Assembly: GCF_023091745.1 (NCBI RefSeq)
Contig: NW_026291481.1
Span: forward strand, 682,001-746,000
Length of the DNA: 64,000 bases
Source: Budorcas taxicolor
Lineage: Eukaryota > Chordata > Mammalia > Artiodactyla > Bovidae
Reading direction: 5' to 3'
Part shown: positions 11,501 to 22,847 of the stretch, piece after piece
Layout: each line of letters opens with the position of its first letter
Position numbering within the stretch: position 1 is the first letter of the stretch
The notes under the pieces: generated by a model
What the model saw: the letters and a program-made list of their open reading frames with translations, nothing else
The model's database searches: none
What the model was told of the DNA's origin: nothing
Made by a program: the position numbers and the translations under genes

Positions 11501-13872
11501 CTTCCTGTCACGTGGATCAAGGGATCTGTGGCTTTCCCTCGAGGCTGTCCCTCGAGGCTTTCCCACGAGGCTTTCCCACAGGGCTGTGCCACGTGCCAGC
11601 TTGGTGTGAGTCGATCCTCGGCGTGAAAGACGAGCCGGTGAAGGGAAAAGAGGTTCCTCTGGAATGGACTGAGACATCTGGGGGACTCTTGGAATGGTGG
11701 CACGACCCTGGAGTTCCTCTCGCCGTTCCTGTTGAGAGGGCCTCCTCTTGAGATGCGACGGGAACGCCGGGAACTCTTTCCCGACGAAGCAGGGAAAGGA
11801 TCCCTCATCTCGAGCTACGAGGCGCAAACGGGGCTCCTCTGGATGTGGGCGGGACCCTCGTGATTCCTCTCGAGTGGAGACGGGTATGTCGGGGAACTTC
11901 TTGATTTGCACCAAGGGTGTGAAGGAGCCTTTCGAAGTTCCAGAGGTGAGGTGTGATCAGCCTCAAGACGCCTCAGCGGAAATGGGCCTCATCTCGCCTG
12001 GAGGGGAGAACCTCCTGGATTTTCTCGAGTTGCGGCAGGTCTTCTGGAGTTACGACGGGGACCTCAGGGACCCGCTCTGGTGGCCTCAGGAAAGGCCAGT
12101 CCCCATGCGAGTTGCTAGGGGACCTCTCTTGATTCCTCTCCCGTCCATGCCGGGGCCTCAGTCCTTGTGTGGAGTCGGGGCCGGAACCTGAGGATTCCTC
12201 TCCAGTGTTGCCATGGATCTTGGGGTGCTTCTGAGTCTCCCCAGGGGAGTCAGGCCTCGTCTCGAGTGGCGGCATGCACGTGCGCTTTCCTCCCGAGCTG
12301 CAGCAGTAGTGTCACGCTTCCTGTCACGTGGATCAAGGGATCTGTGGCTTTCCCTCGAGGCTGTCCCTCGAGGCTTTCCCACGAGGCTTTCCCACAGGGC
12401 TGTGCCACGTTCCACCTTGGTGTGAGTCGATCCTCGGCGTGAAAGACGAGCCGGTGAAGGGAAAAGAGGTTCCTCTGGAAAGGACTGAGACATCTGGGGG
12501 ACTCTTGGAATGGTGGCACGACCCTGGAGTTCCTCTCGCCGTTCCTGTTGAGAGGGCCTCCTCTTTAAATGCGACGGGAACGCCGGGGACTCTTTCCCGA
12601 CGAAGCAGGGAAAGGATCCCTCATCTCGAGCTAAGACTCGGAAACGGGGCTACTCTGGATGTGGGCGGGACCCACGTGATTCCTCTCGATTGGAGACGGC
12701 TAGGTCGGGGAACTTCTTGATTTGCACCAAGGGTGTGAAGGACCCTTTCGAAGTTCCAGAGGTGAGGTGTGATCAGCCTCGAGACGCCTCAGCGGAAATG
12801 GGCCTCATCTCGCCTGGAGGGGAGAACCTCCTGGATTTTCTTGAGTTGCGGCAGGTCTTCTCGAGTTACGACCGGGACCTCAGGGAACCGCTCTGGTGGC
12901 CTCAGGAAAGGCCAGTCCCCATGCGAGTTGCTAGGGGACCTCTCGGGATTCCTCTCCCGTCCCTGCCGGGGCCTCAGTCCTTGTGTGGAGTCGGGGCCGG
13001 AACCTGAGGATTCCTCTCCAGTGTTGCCATGGATCTTGGGGTGCTTCTGAGTCTCCCCAGGGGAGTCAGGTCTCGTCTAGAGTGGGGGCATGCACGTGCG
13101 CTTTCCTCCCGAGCTGCAGCAGTAGTGTCACGCTTCCTGTCACGTGGATCAAGGGATCTGTGGCTTTCCCTCGAGGCTGTCCCTCGAGGCTTTCCCACGA
13201 GGCTTTCCCACAGGGCTGTGCCACGTGCCAGCTTGGTGTGAGTCGATCCTCGGCGTGAAAGACGAGCCGGTGAAGGGAAAAGAGGTTCCTCTGGAATGGA
13301 CTGAGACATCTGGGGGACTCTTGGAATGGTGGCACGACCCTGGAGTTCCTCTCGCCGTTCCTGTTGAGAGGGCCTCCTCTTGAGATGCGACGGGAACGCC
13401 GGGAACTCTTTCCCGACGAAGCAGGGAAAGGATCCCTCATCTCGAGCTATGAGGCGGAAACGGGGCTCCTCTGGATGTGGGCGGGACCCTCGTGATTCCT
13501 CTCGAGTGGAGACGGGTATGTCGGGGAACTTCTTGATTTGCACCAAGGGTGTGAAGGAGCCTTTCGAAGTTCCAGAGGTGAGGTGTGATCAGCCTCGAGA
13601 CGCCTCAGCGGAAATGGGCCTCATCTCGCCTGGAGGGGAGAACCTCCTGGATTTTCTCGAGTTGCGGCAGGTCTTCTCGAGTTACGACGGGGACCTCAGG
13701 GACCCGCTCTGGTGGCCTCAGGAAAGGCCAGTCCCCATGCGAGTTGCTAGGGGACCTCTCGGGATTCCTCTCCCGTCCATGCCGGGGCCTCAGTCCTTGT
13801 GTGGAGTCGGGGCCGGAACCTGAGGATTCCTCTCCAGTGTTGCCATGGATCTTGGGGTGCTTCTGAGTCTCC
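8501..13872 (+). repeat. Mixed monomers M11 (3' half) to M17
   Basis: This stretch continues the array without a strict higher-order period. c-like monomers (GCGCAAACGG) are M13 and M15. d-like features are split: M14 has the d-type middle (AAATGCGACC, GAGCTAAGAGG) but a non-d 3' part, while M16 is d-like in its CACGTT site and 3' part. The c-d succession therefore recurs at M13-M14 and M15-M16, as at M3-M4 and M9-M10. M12 carries TTTCAAAGTTCCAGAGGGG near 9482, a variant that becomes frequent only after 33 kb. M16 has private changes, including CTCTTTAAATGC near 12563 and GAGCTAAGACTC near 12629. No genes or foreign sequence are visible. Confidence 0.7.
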
Positions 13873-16800
13873 CCAGGGGAGTCAGGTCTCGTCTAGAGTG
13901 GGGGCATGCACGTGCGCTTTCCTCCCGAGCTGCAGCAGTAGTGTCACGCTTCCTGTCACGTGGATCAAGGGATCTGTGGCTTTCCCTCGAGGCTGTCCCT
14001 CGAGGCTTTCCCACGAGGCTTTCCCACAGGGCTGTGCCACGTGCCAGCTTGGTGTGAGTCGATCCTCGGCGTGAAAGACGAGGCGGTGAAGGGAAAAGAG
14101 GTTCCTCTGGAATGGACTGAGACATCTGGGGGACTCTTGGAATGGTGGCACGAGCCTGGAGTTCCTCTCGCCGTTCCTGTTGAGAGGGCCTCCTCTTGAG
14201 ATGCGACGGGAACGCCGGGAACTCTTTCCCGACGAAGCAGGGAAAGGATCCCTCATCTCGAGCTACGATGCGGAAACGGGGCTCCTCTGGATGTGGGCGG
14301 GACCCTCGTGATTCCTCTCGAGTGGAGACGGGTATGTCGGGGAACTTCTTGATTTGCACCAAGGGTGTGAAGGAGCCTTTCGAAGTTCCAGAGGTGAGGT
14401 GTGATCAGCCTCGAGACGCCTCAGCGGAAATGGGCCTCATCTCGCCTGGAGGGGAGAACCTCCTGGATTTTCTCGAGTTGCGGCAGGTCTTCTCGAGTTA
14501 CGACGGGGACCTCAGGGACCCGCTCTGGTGGCCTCAGGAAAGGCCAGTCCCCATGCGAGTTGCTAGGGGACCTCTCTTGATTCCTCTCCCGTCCATGCCG
14601 GGGCCTCAGTCCTTGTGTGGAGTCGGGGCCGGAACCTGAGGATTCCTCTCCAGTGTTGCCATGGATCTTGGGGTGCTTCTGAGTCTCCCCAGGGGAGTCA
14701 GGTCTCGTCTCGAGTGGGGGCATGCACGTGCGCTTTCCTGCCGAGCTGCAGCAGTAGTGTCACGATTCCTGTCACGTGGATCAAGGGATCTGTGGCTTTC
14801 CCTCGAGGCTGTCCCTCGAGGCTTTCCCACGAGGCTTTCCCACAGTGCTGTGCCACGTGCCAGCTTGGTGTGAGTCGATCCTCGGCGTGAAAGACGAGCC
14901 GGTGAAGGGAAAACAGGTTCCTCTGGAATGGACTGAGACATCTGGGGGACTCTTGGAATGGTGGCACGACCCTGGAGTTCCTCTCGCCGTTCCTGTTGAG
15001 AGGGCCTCCTCTTGAGATGCGACGGGAACGCCGGGAACTCTTTCCCGACGAAGCAGGGAAAGGATCCCTCATCTCGAGCTACGAGGCGGAAACGGGGCTC
15101 CTCTGGATGTGGGCGGGACCCTCGTGATTCCTCTTGAGTGGAGACGGGTATGTCGGGGAACTTCTTGATTTGCACCAAGGGTGTGAAGGAGCCTTTCGAA
15201 GTTCCAGAGGTGAGGTGTGATCAGCCTCGAGACGCCTCAGCGGAAATGGGCCTCATCTCGCCTGGAGGGGAGAACCTCCTGGATTTTCTCCAGTTGCGGC
15301 AGGTCTTCTCGAGTTACGACGGGGACCTCAGGGACCCGCTCTGGTGGCCTCAGGAAAGGCCAGTCCCCATGCGAGTTGCTAGGGGACCTCTCGGGATTCC
15401 TCTCCCGTCCATGCCGGGGCCTCAGTCCTTGTGTGGAGTCGGGGCCGGAACCTGAGGATTCCTCTCCAGTGTTGCCATGGATCTTGGGGTGCTTCTGAGT
15501 CTCCCCAGGGGAGTCAGGTCTCGTCTAGAGTGGGGGCATGCACGTGCGCTTTCCTCCCGAGCTGCAGCAGTAGTGTCACGCTTCCTGTCACGTGGATCAA
15601 GGGATCTGTGGCTTTCCCTCGAGGCTGTCCCTCGAGGCTTTCCCACGAGGCTTTCCCACAGGGCTGTGCCACGTGCCAGCTTGGTGTGAGTCGATCCTCG
15701 GCGTGAAAGACGAGCCGGTGAAGGGAAAAGAGGTTCCTCTGGAATGGACTGAGACATCTGGGGGACTCTTGGAATGGTGGCACGAGCCTGGAGTTCCTCT
15801 CGCCGTTCCTGTTGAGAGGGCCTCCTCTTGAGATGCGACGGGAACGCCGGGAACTCTTTCCCGACGAAGCAGGGAAAGGATCCCTCATCTCGAGCTACGA
15901 TGCGGAAACGGGGCTCCTCTGGATGTGGGCGGGACCCTCGTGATTCCTCTCGAGTGGAGACGGGTATGTCGGGGAACTTCTTGATTTGCACCAAGGGTGT
16001 GAAGGAGCCTTTCGAAGTTCCAGAGGTGAGGTGTGATCAGCCTCGAGACGCCTCAGCGGAAATGGGCCTCATCTCGCCTGGAGGGGAGAACCTCCTGGAT
16101 TTTCTCGAGTTGCGACAGGTCTTCTCGAGTTACGACGGGGACCTCAGGGACCCGCTCTGGTGGCCTCAGGAAAGGCCAGTCCCCATGCGAGTTGCTAGGG
16201 GACCTCTCGGGATTCCTCTCCCGTCCATGCCGGGGCCTCAGTCCTTGTGTGGAGTCGGGGCCGGAACCTGAGGATTCCTCTCCAGTGTTGCCATGGATCT
16301 TGGGGTGCTTCTGAGTCTCCCCAGGGGAGTCAGGTCTCGTCTCGAGTGGGGGCATGCACGTGCGCTTTCCTCCCGAGCTGCAGCAGTAGTGTCACGCTTC
16401 CTGTCACGTGGATCAAGGGATCTGTGGCTTTCCCTCGAGGCTGTCCCTCGAGGCTTTCCCACGAGGCTTTCCCACAGGGCTGTGCCACGTGCCAGCTTGG
16501 TGTGAGTCGATCCTCAGCGTGAAAGACGAGCCGGTGAAGGGAAAAGAGGTTCCTCTGGAATGGACTGAGACATCTGGGGGACTCTTGGAATGGTGGCACG
16601 ACCCTGGAGTTCCTCTCGCCGTTCCTGTTGAGAGGGCCTCCTCTTGAGATGCGACGGGAACGCCGGGAACTCTTTCCCGACGAAGCAGGGAAAGGATCCC
16701 TCATCTCGAGCTACGAGGCGGAAACGGGGCTCCTCTGGATGTGGGCGGGACCCTCGTGATTCCTCTCGAGTGGAGACGGGTATGTCGGGGAACTTCTTGA

Positions 16801-19800
16801 TTTGCACCAAGGGTGTGAAGGAGCCTTTCGAAGTTCCAGAGGTGAGGTGTGATCAGCCTCGAGACGCCTCAGCGGAAATGGGCCTCATCTCGCCTGGAGG
16901 GGAGAACCTCCTGGATTTTCTCGAGTTGCGGCAGGTCTTCTCGAGTTACGACGGGGACCTCAGGGACCCGCTCTGGTGGCCTCAGGAAAGGCCAGTCCCC
17001 ATGCGAGTTGCTAGGGGACCTCTCTTGATTCCTCTCCCGTCCATGCCGGGGCCTCAGTCCTTGTGTGGAGTCGGGGCCGGAACCTGAGGATTCCTCTCCA
17101 GTGTTGCCATGGATCTTGGGGTGCTTCTGAGTCTCCCCAGGGGAGTCAGGTCTCGTCTCGAGTGGGGGTATGCACGTGCGCTTTCCTGCCGAGCTGCAGC
17201 AGTAGTGTCACGCTTCCTGTCACGTGGATCAAGGGATCTGTGGCTTTCCCTCGAGGCTGTCCCTCGAGGCTTTCCCACGAGGCTTTCCCACAGTGCTGTG
17301 CCACGTGCCAGCTTGGTGTGAGTCGATCCTCGGCGTGAAAGACGAGCCGGTGAAGGGAAAACAGGTTCCTCTGGAATGGACTGAGACATCTGGGGGACTC
17401 TTGGAATGGTGGCACGACCCTGGAGTTACTCTCGCCGTTCCTGTTGAGAGGGCCTCCTCTTGAGATGCGACGGGAACGCCGGGAACTCTTTCCCGACGAA
17501 GCAGGGAAAGGATCCCTCATCTCGAGCTACGAGGCGGAAACGGGGCTCCTCTGGATGTGGGCGGGACCCTCGTGATTCCTCTTGAGTGGAGACGGGTATG
17601 TCGGGGAACTTCTTGATTTGCACCAAGGGTGTGAAGGAGCCTTTCGAAGTTCCAGAGGTGAGGTGTGATCAGCCTCGAGACGCCTCAGCGGAAATGGGCC
17701 TCATCTCGCCTGGAGGGGAGAACCTCCTGGATTTTCTCGAGTTGCGGCAGGTCTTCTCGAGTTACGACGGGGACCTCAGGGACCCGCTCTGGTGGCCTCA
17801 GGAAAGGCCAGTCCCCATGCGAGTTGCTAGGGGACCTCTCGGGATTCCTCTCCCGTCCATGCCGGGGCCTCAGTCCTTGTGTGGAGTCGGGGCCGGAACC
17901 TGAGGATTCCTCTCCAGTGTTGCCATGGATCTTGGGGTGCTTCTGAGTCTCCCCAGGGGAGTCAGGTCTCGTCTAGAGTGGGGGCATGCACGTGCGCTTT
18001 CCTCCCGAGCTGCAGCAGTAGTGTCACGCTTCCTGTCACGTGGATCAAGGGATCTGTGGCTTTCCCTCGAGGCTGTCCCTCGAGGCTTTCCCACGAGGCT
18101 TTCCCACAGGGCTGTGCCACGTGCCAGCTTGGTGTGAGTCGATCCTCGGCGTGAAAGACGAGCCGGTGAAGGGAAAAGAGGTTCCTCTGGAATGGACTGA
18201 GACATCTGGGGGACTCTTGGAATGGTGGCACGAGCCTGGAGTTCCTCTCGCCGTTCCTGTTGAGAGGGCCTCCTCTTGAGATGCGACGGGAACGCCGGGA
18301 ACTCTTTCCCGACGAAGCAGGGAAAGGATCCCTCATCTCGAGCTACGATGCGGAAACGGGGCTCCTCTGGATGTGGGCGGGACCCTCGTGATTCCTCTTG
18401 AGTGGAGACGGGTATGTCGGGGAACTTCTTGATTTGCACCAAGGGTGTGAAGGAGCCTTTCGAAGTTCCAGAGGTGAGGTGTGATCAGCCTCGAGACGCC
18501 TCAGCGGAAATGGGCCTCATCTCGCCTGGAGGGGAGAACCTCCTGGATTTTCTCGAGTTGCGACAGGTCTTCTCGAGTTACGACGGGGACCTCAGGGACC
18601 CGCTCTGGTGGCCTCAGGAAAGGCCAGTCCCCATGCGAGTTGCTAGGGGACCTCTCGGGATTCCTCTCCCGTCCATGCCGGGGCCTCAGTCCTTGTGTGG
18701 GGTCGGGGCCGGAACCTGAGGATTCCTCTCCAGTGTTGCCATGGATCTTGGGGTGCTTCTGAGTCTCCCCAGGGGAGTCAGGTCTCGTCTCGAGTGGGGG
18801 CATGCACGTGCGCTTTCCTCCCGAGCTGCAGCAGTAGTGTCACGCTTCCTGTCACGTGGATCAAGGGATCTGTGGCTTTCCCTCGAGGCTGTCCCTCGAG
18901 GCTTTCCCACGAGGCTTTCCCACAGGGCTGTGCCACGTGCCAGCTTGGTGTGAGTCGATCCTCAGCGTGAAAGACGAGCCGGTGAAGGGAAAAGAGGTTC
19001 CTCTGGAATGGACTGAGACATCTGGGGGACTCTTGGAATGGTGGCACGACCCTGGAGTTCCTCTCGCCGTTCCTGTTGAGAGGGCCTCCTCTTGAGATGC
19101 GACGGGAACGCCGGGAACTCTTTCCCGACGAAGCAGGGAAAGGATCCCTCATCTCGAGCTACGAGGCGGAAACGGGGCTCCTCTGGATGTGGGCGGGACC
19201 CTCGTGATTCCTCTCGAGTGGAGACGGGTATGTCGGGGAACTTCTTGATTTGCACCAAGGGTGTGAAGGAGCCTTTCGAAGTTCCAGAGGTGAGGTGTGA
19301 TCAGCCTCGAGACGCCTCAGCGGAAATGGGCCTCATCTCGCCTGGAGGGGAGAACCTCCTGGATTTTCTCGAGTTGCGGCAGGTCTTCTCGAGTTACGAC
19401 GGGGACCTCAGGGACCCGCTCTGGTGGCCTCAGGAAAGGCCAGTCCCCATGCGAGTTGCTAGGGGACCTCTCTTGATTCCTCTCCCGTCCATGCCGGGGC
19501 CTCAGTCCTTGTGTGGAGTCGGGGCCGGAACCTGAGGATTCCTCTCCAGTGTTGCCATGGATCTTGGGGTGCTTCTGAGTCTCCCCAGGGGAGTCAGGTC
19601 TCGTCTAGAGTGGGGGCATGCACGTGCGCTTTCCTGCCGAGCTGCAGCAGTAATGTCACGCTTCCTGTCACGTGGATCAAGGGATCTGTGGCTTTCCCTC
19701 GAGGCTGTCCCTCGAGGCTTTCCCACGAGGCTTTCCCACAGTGCTGTGCCACGTGCCAGCTTGGTGTGAGTCGATCCTCGGCGTGAAAGACGAGCCGGTG

Positions 19801-20400
19801 AAGGGAAAACAGGTTCCTCTGGAATGGACTGAGACATCTGGGGGACTCTTGGAATGGTGGCACGACCCTGGAGTTCCTCTCGCCGTTCCTGTTGAGAGGG
19901 CCTCCTCTTGAGATGCGACGGGAACGCCGGGAACTCTTTCCCGACGAAGCAGGGAAAGGATCCCTCATCTCGAGCTACGAGGCGGAAACGGGGCTCCTCT
20001 GGATGTGGGCGGGACCCTCGTGATTCCTCTTGAGTGGAGACGGGTATGTCGGGGAACTTCTTGATTTGCACCAAGAGTGTGAAGGAGCCTTTAGAAGTTC
20101 CAGAGGTGAGGTGTGATCAGCCTCGAGACGCCTCAGCGGAAATGGGCCTCATCTCGCCTGGAGGGGAGAACCTCTTGGATTTTCTCGAGTTGCGGCAGGT
20201 CTTCTCGAGTTACGACGGGGACCTCAGGGACCCGCTCTGGTGGCCTCAGGAAAGGCCAGTCCCAATGCGAGTTGCTAGCGGACCTCTCGGGATTCCTCTC
20301 CCGTCCATGCCGGGGCCTCAGTCCTTGTGTGGAGTCGGGGCCGGAACCTGAGGATTCCTCTCCAGTGTTGCCATGGATCTTGGGGTGCTTCTGAGTCTCC
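13873..20400 (+). repeat. Higher-order block 2: trimer with period 2448 bp
   Basis: Three monomer kinds alternate. Kind 1 (M19, M22, M25) has CTTTCCTGCCGAG, CCCACAGTGCTG and GAAAACAGGTTCC. Kind 2 (M20, M23) has TCTCGTCTAGAG, GGCACGAGCCTGG and GAGCTACGATGCGG, with GTTGCGACAGG downstream. Kind 3 (M21, M24) has ATCCTCAGCGTG and CCTCTCTTGATT. Thus M19-M21 and M22-M24 match at an offset of 2448 bp, and M25 begins a third copy. M18 looks fused: kind 2 in its 5' part, kind-3-like at its 3' end. Private changes include AGTAATGTCACG near 19650 (M25) and GGAGTTACTCTCGC near 17423 (M22). Confidence 0.78.
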
Positions 20401-22032
20401 CCAGGGGAGTCAGGCCTCGTCTCGAGTGGGGGTATGCACGTGCGCTTTCCTCCCGAGCTGCAGCAGTAGTGTCACGCTTCCTGTCACGTGGATCAAGGGA
20501 TCTGTGGCTTTCCCTCGAGGCTGTCCCTCGAGGCTTTCCCATGAGGCTTTCCCACAGGGCTGTGCCACGTTCCACCTTGGTGTGAGTCGATCCTCGGCGT
20601 GAAAGACGAGCCGGTGAAGGGAAAAGAGGTTCCTCTGGAAAGGACTGAGACATCTGGGGGACTCTTGGAATGGTGGCACGACCCTGGAGTTCCTCTCGCC
20701 GTTCCTGTTGAGAGGGCCTCCTCTTGAAATGCGACGGGAACGCCGGGAACTCTTTCCCGACGAAGCAGGGAAAGGATCCCTCATCTCGAGCTAAGAGGCG
20801 GAAACGGGGCTCCTCTGGATGTGGGCGGGACCCACGTGATTCCTCTCGAGTGGAGACGGCTAGGTCGGGGAACTTCTTGATTTGCACCAAGGGTGTGAAG
20901 GACCCTTTAGAAGTTCCAGAGGTGAGGTGTGATCAGCCTCGAGACGCCTCAGCGGAAATGGGCCTCATCTCGCCTGGAGGGGAGAACCTCATGGATTTTC
21001 TTGAGTTGCGGCAGGTCTTCTCGAGTTACGACGGGGACCTCAGGGAACCGCTCTGGTGGCCTCAGGAAAGGCCAGTCCCCATGCGAGTTGCTAGGGGACC
21101 TCTCGGGATTCCTCTCCCGTCCCTGCCGGGGCCTCAGTCCTTGTGTGGAGTCGGGGCCGGAACCTGAGGATTCCTCTCCAGTGTTGCCATGGATCTTGGG
21201 GTGCTTCTGAGTCTCCCCAGGGGAGTCAGGTCTCGTCTAGAGTGGGGGCATGCACGTGCGCTTTCCTCCCGAGCTGCAGCAGTAGTGTCACGCTTCCTGT
21301 CACGTGGATCAAGGGATCTGTGGCTTTCCCTCGAGGCTGTCCCTCGAGGCTTTCCCACGAGGCTTTCCCACAGGGCTGTGCCACGTGCCACCTTGGTGTG
21401 AGTCGATCCTCGGCGTGAAAGACGAGCCGGTGAAGGGAAAAGAGGTTCCTCTGGAATGGACTGAGACATCTGGGGGACTCTTGGAATGGTGGCACGACCC
21501 TGGAGTTCCTCTCGCCGTTCCTGTTGAGAGGGCCTCCTCTTGAGATGCGACGGGAACGCCGGGAACTCTTTCCCGACGAAGCAGGGAAAGGATCCCTCAT
21601 CTCGAGCTAAGAGGCGCAAACGGGGCTCCTCTGGATGTGGGCGGGACCCTCGTGATTCCTCTCGAGTGGAGACGGCTAGGTCGGGGAACTTCTTGATTTG
21701 CACCAAGGGTGTGAAGGAGCCTTTCGAAGTTCCAGAGGTGAGGTGTGATCAGCCTCGAGAGGCTTCAGCGGAAATGGGCCTCATCTCGCCTGGAGGGGAG
21801 AACCTCCTGGATTTTCTTGAGTTGCGGCAGGTCTTCTCGAGTTATGACGGGGACCTCAGGGACCCGCTCTGGTGGCCTCAGGAAAGGCCAGTCCCCATGC
21901 GAGTTGCTAGGGGACCTCTCGGGATTCCTCTCCCGTCCATGCCGGGGCCTCAGTCCTTGTGTGGAGTCGGGGCCGGAACCTGAGGATTCCTCTCCAGTGT
22001 TGCCATGGATCTTGGGGTGCTTCTGAGTCTCC

Positions 22033-22847
22033 CCAGGGGAGTCAGGTCTCGTCTAGAGTGGGGGCATGTACGTGCGCTTTCCTCCCGAGCTGCAGCAGTA
22101 GTGTCACGCTTCCTGTCACGTGGATCAAGGGATCTGTGGCTTTCCCTCGAGGCTGTCCCTCGAGGCTTTCCCACGAGGCTTTCCCACAGGGCTGTGCCAC
22201 GTGCCACCTTGGTGTGAGTCGATCCTCGGCGTGAAAGACGAGCCGGTGAAGGGAAAAGAGGTTCCTCTGGAATGGACTGAGACATCTGGGGGACTCTTGG
22301 AATGGTGGCACGACCCTGGAGTTCCTCTCGCCGTTCCTGTTGAGAGGGCCTCCTCTTGAGATGCGACGGGAACGCCGGGAACTCTTTCCCGACGAAGCAG
22401 GGAAAGGATCCCTCATCTCGAGCTACGAGGCGGAAACGGGGCTCCTCTGGATGTGGGCGGGACCCTCGTGATTCCTCTCGAGTGGAGACGGGTATGTCGG
22501 GGAACTTCTTGATTTGCACCAAGGGTGTGAAGGAGCCTTTCGAAGTTCCAGAGGTGAGGTGTGATCAGCCTCGAGACGCCTCAGCGGAAATGGGCCTCAT
22601 CTCGCCTGGAGGGGAGAACCTCCTGGATTTTCTCGAGTTGCGGCAGGTCTTCTCGAGTTACGACGGGGACCTCAGGGACCCGCTCTGGTGGCCTCAGGAA
22701 AGGCCAGTCCCCATGCGAGTTGCTAGGGGACCTCTCTTGATTCCTCTCCCGTCCATGCCGGGGCCTCAGTCCTTGTGTGAGTCGGGGCCGGAACCTGAGG
22801 ATTCCTCTCCAGTGTTGCCATGGATCTTGGGGTGCTTCTGAGTCTCC
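22033..22847 (+). repeat. 815-bp monomer M28 (A type) with 1-bp deletion
   Basis: One G of TTGTGTGGAGTCGG is missing at about 22779, near the 3' end of the unit. The identical deletion recurs in M32 (about 26041) and in the 3' half of the chimeric monomer M34 (about 27673), always together with CCTCTCTTGATT. It is absent from M24, which otherwise has the same 3' features. The deletion therefore arose once in an A-type monomer and was spread by tetramer amplification, so it dates that amplification as later than the trimer block. Confidence 0.85.
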
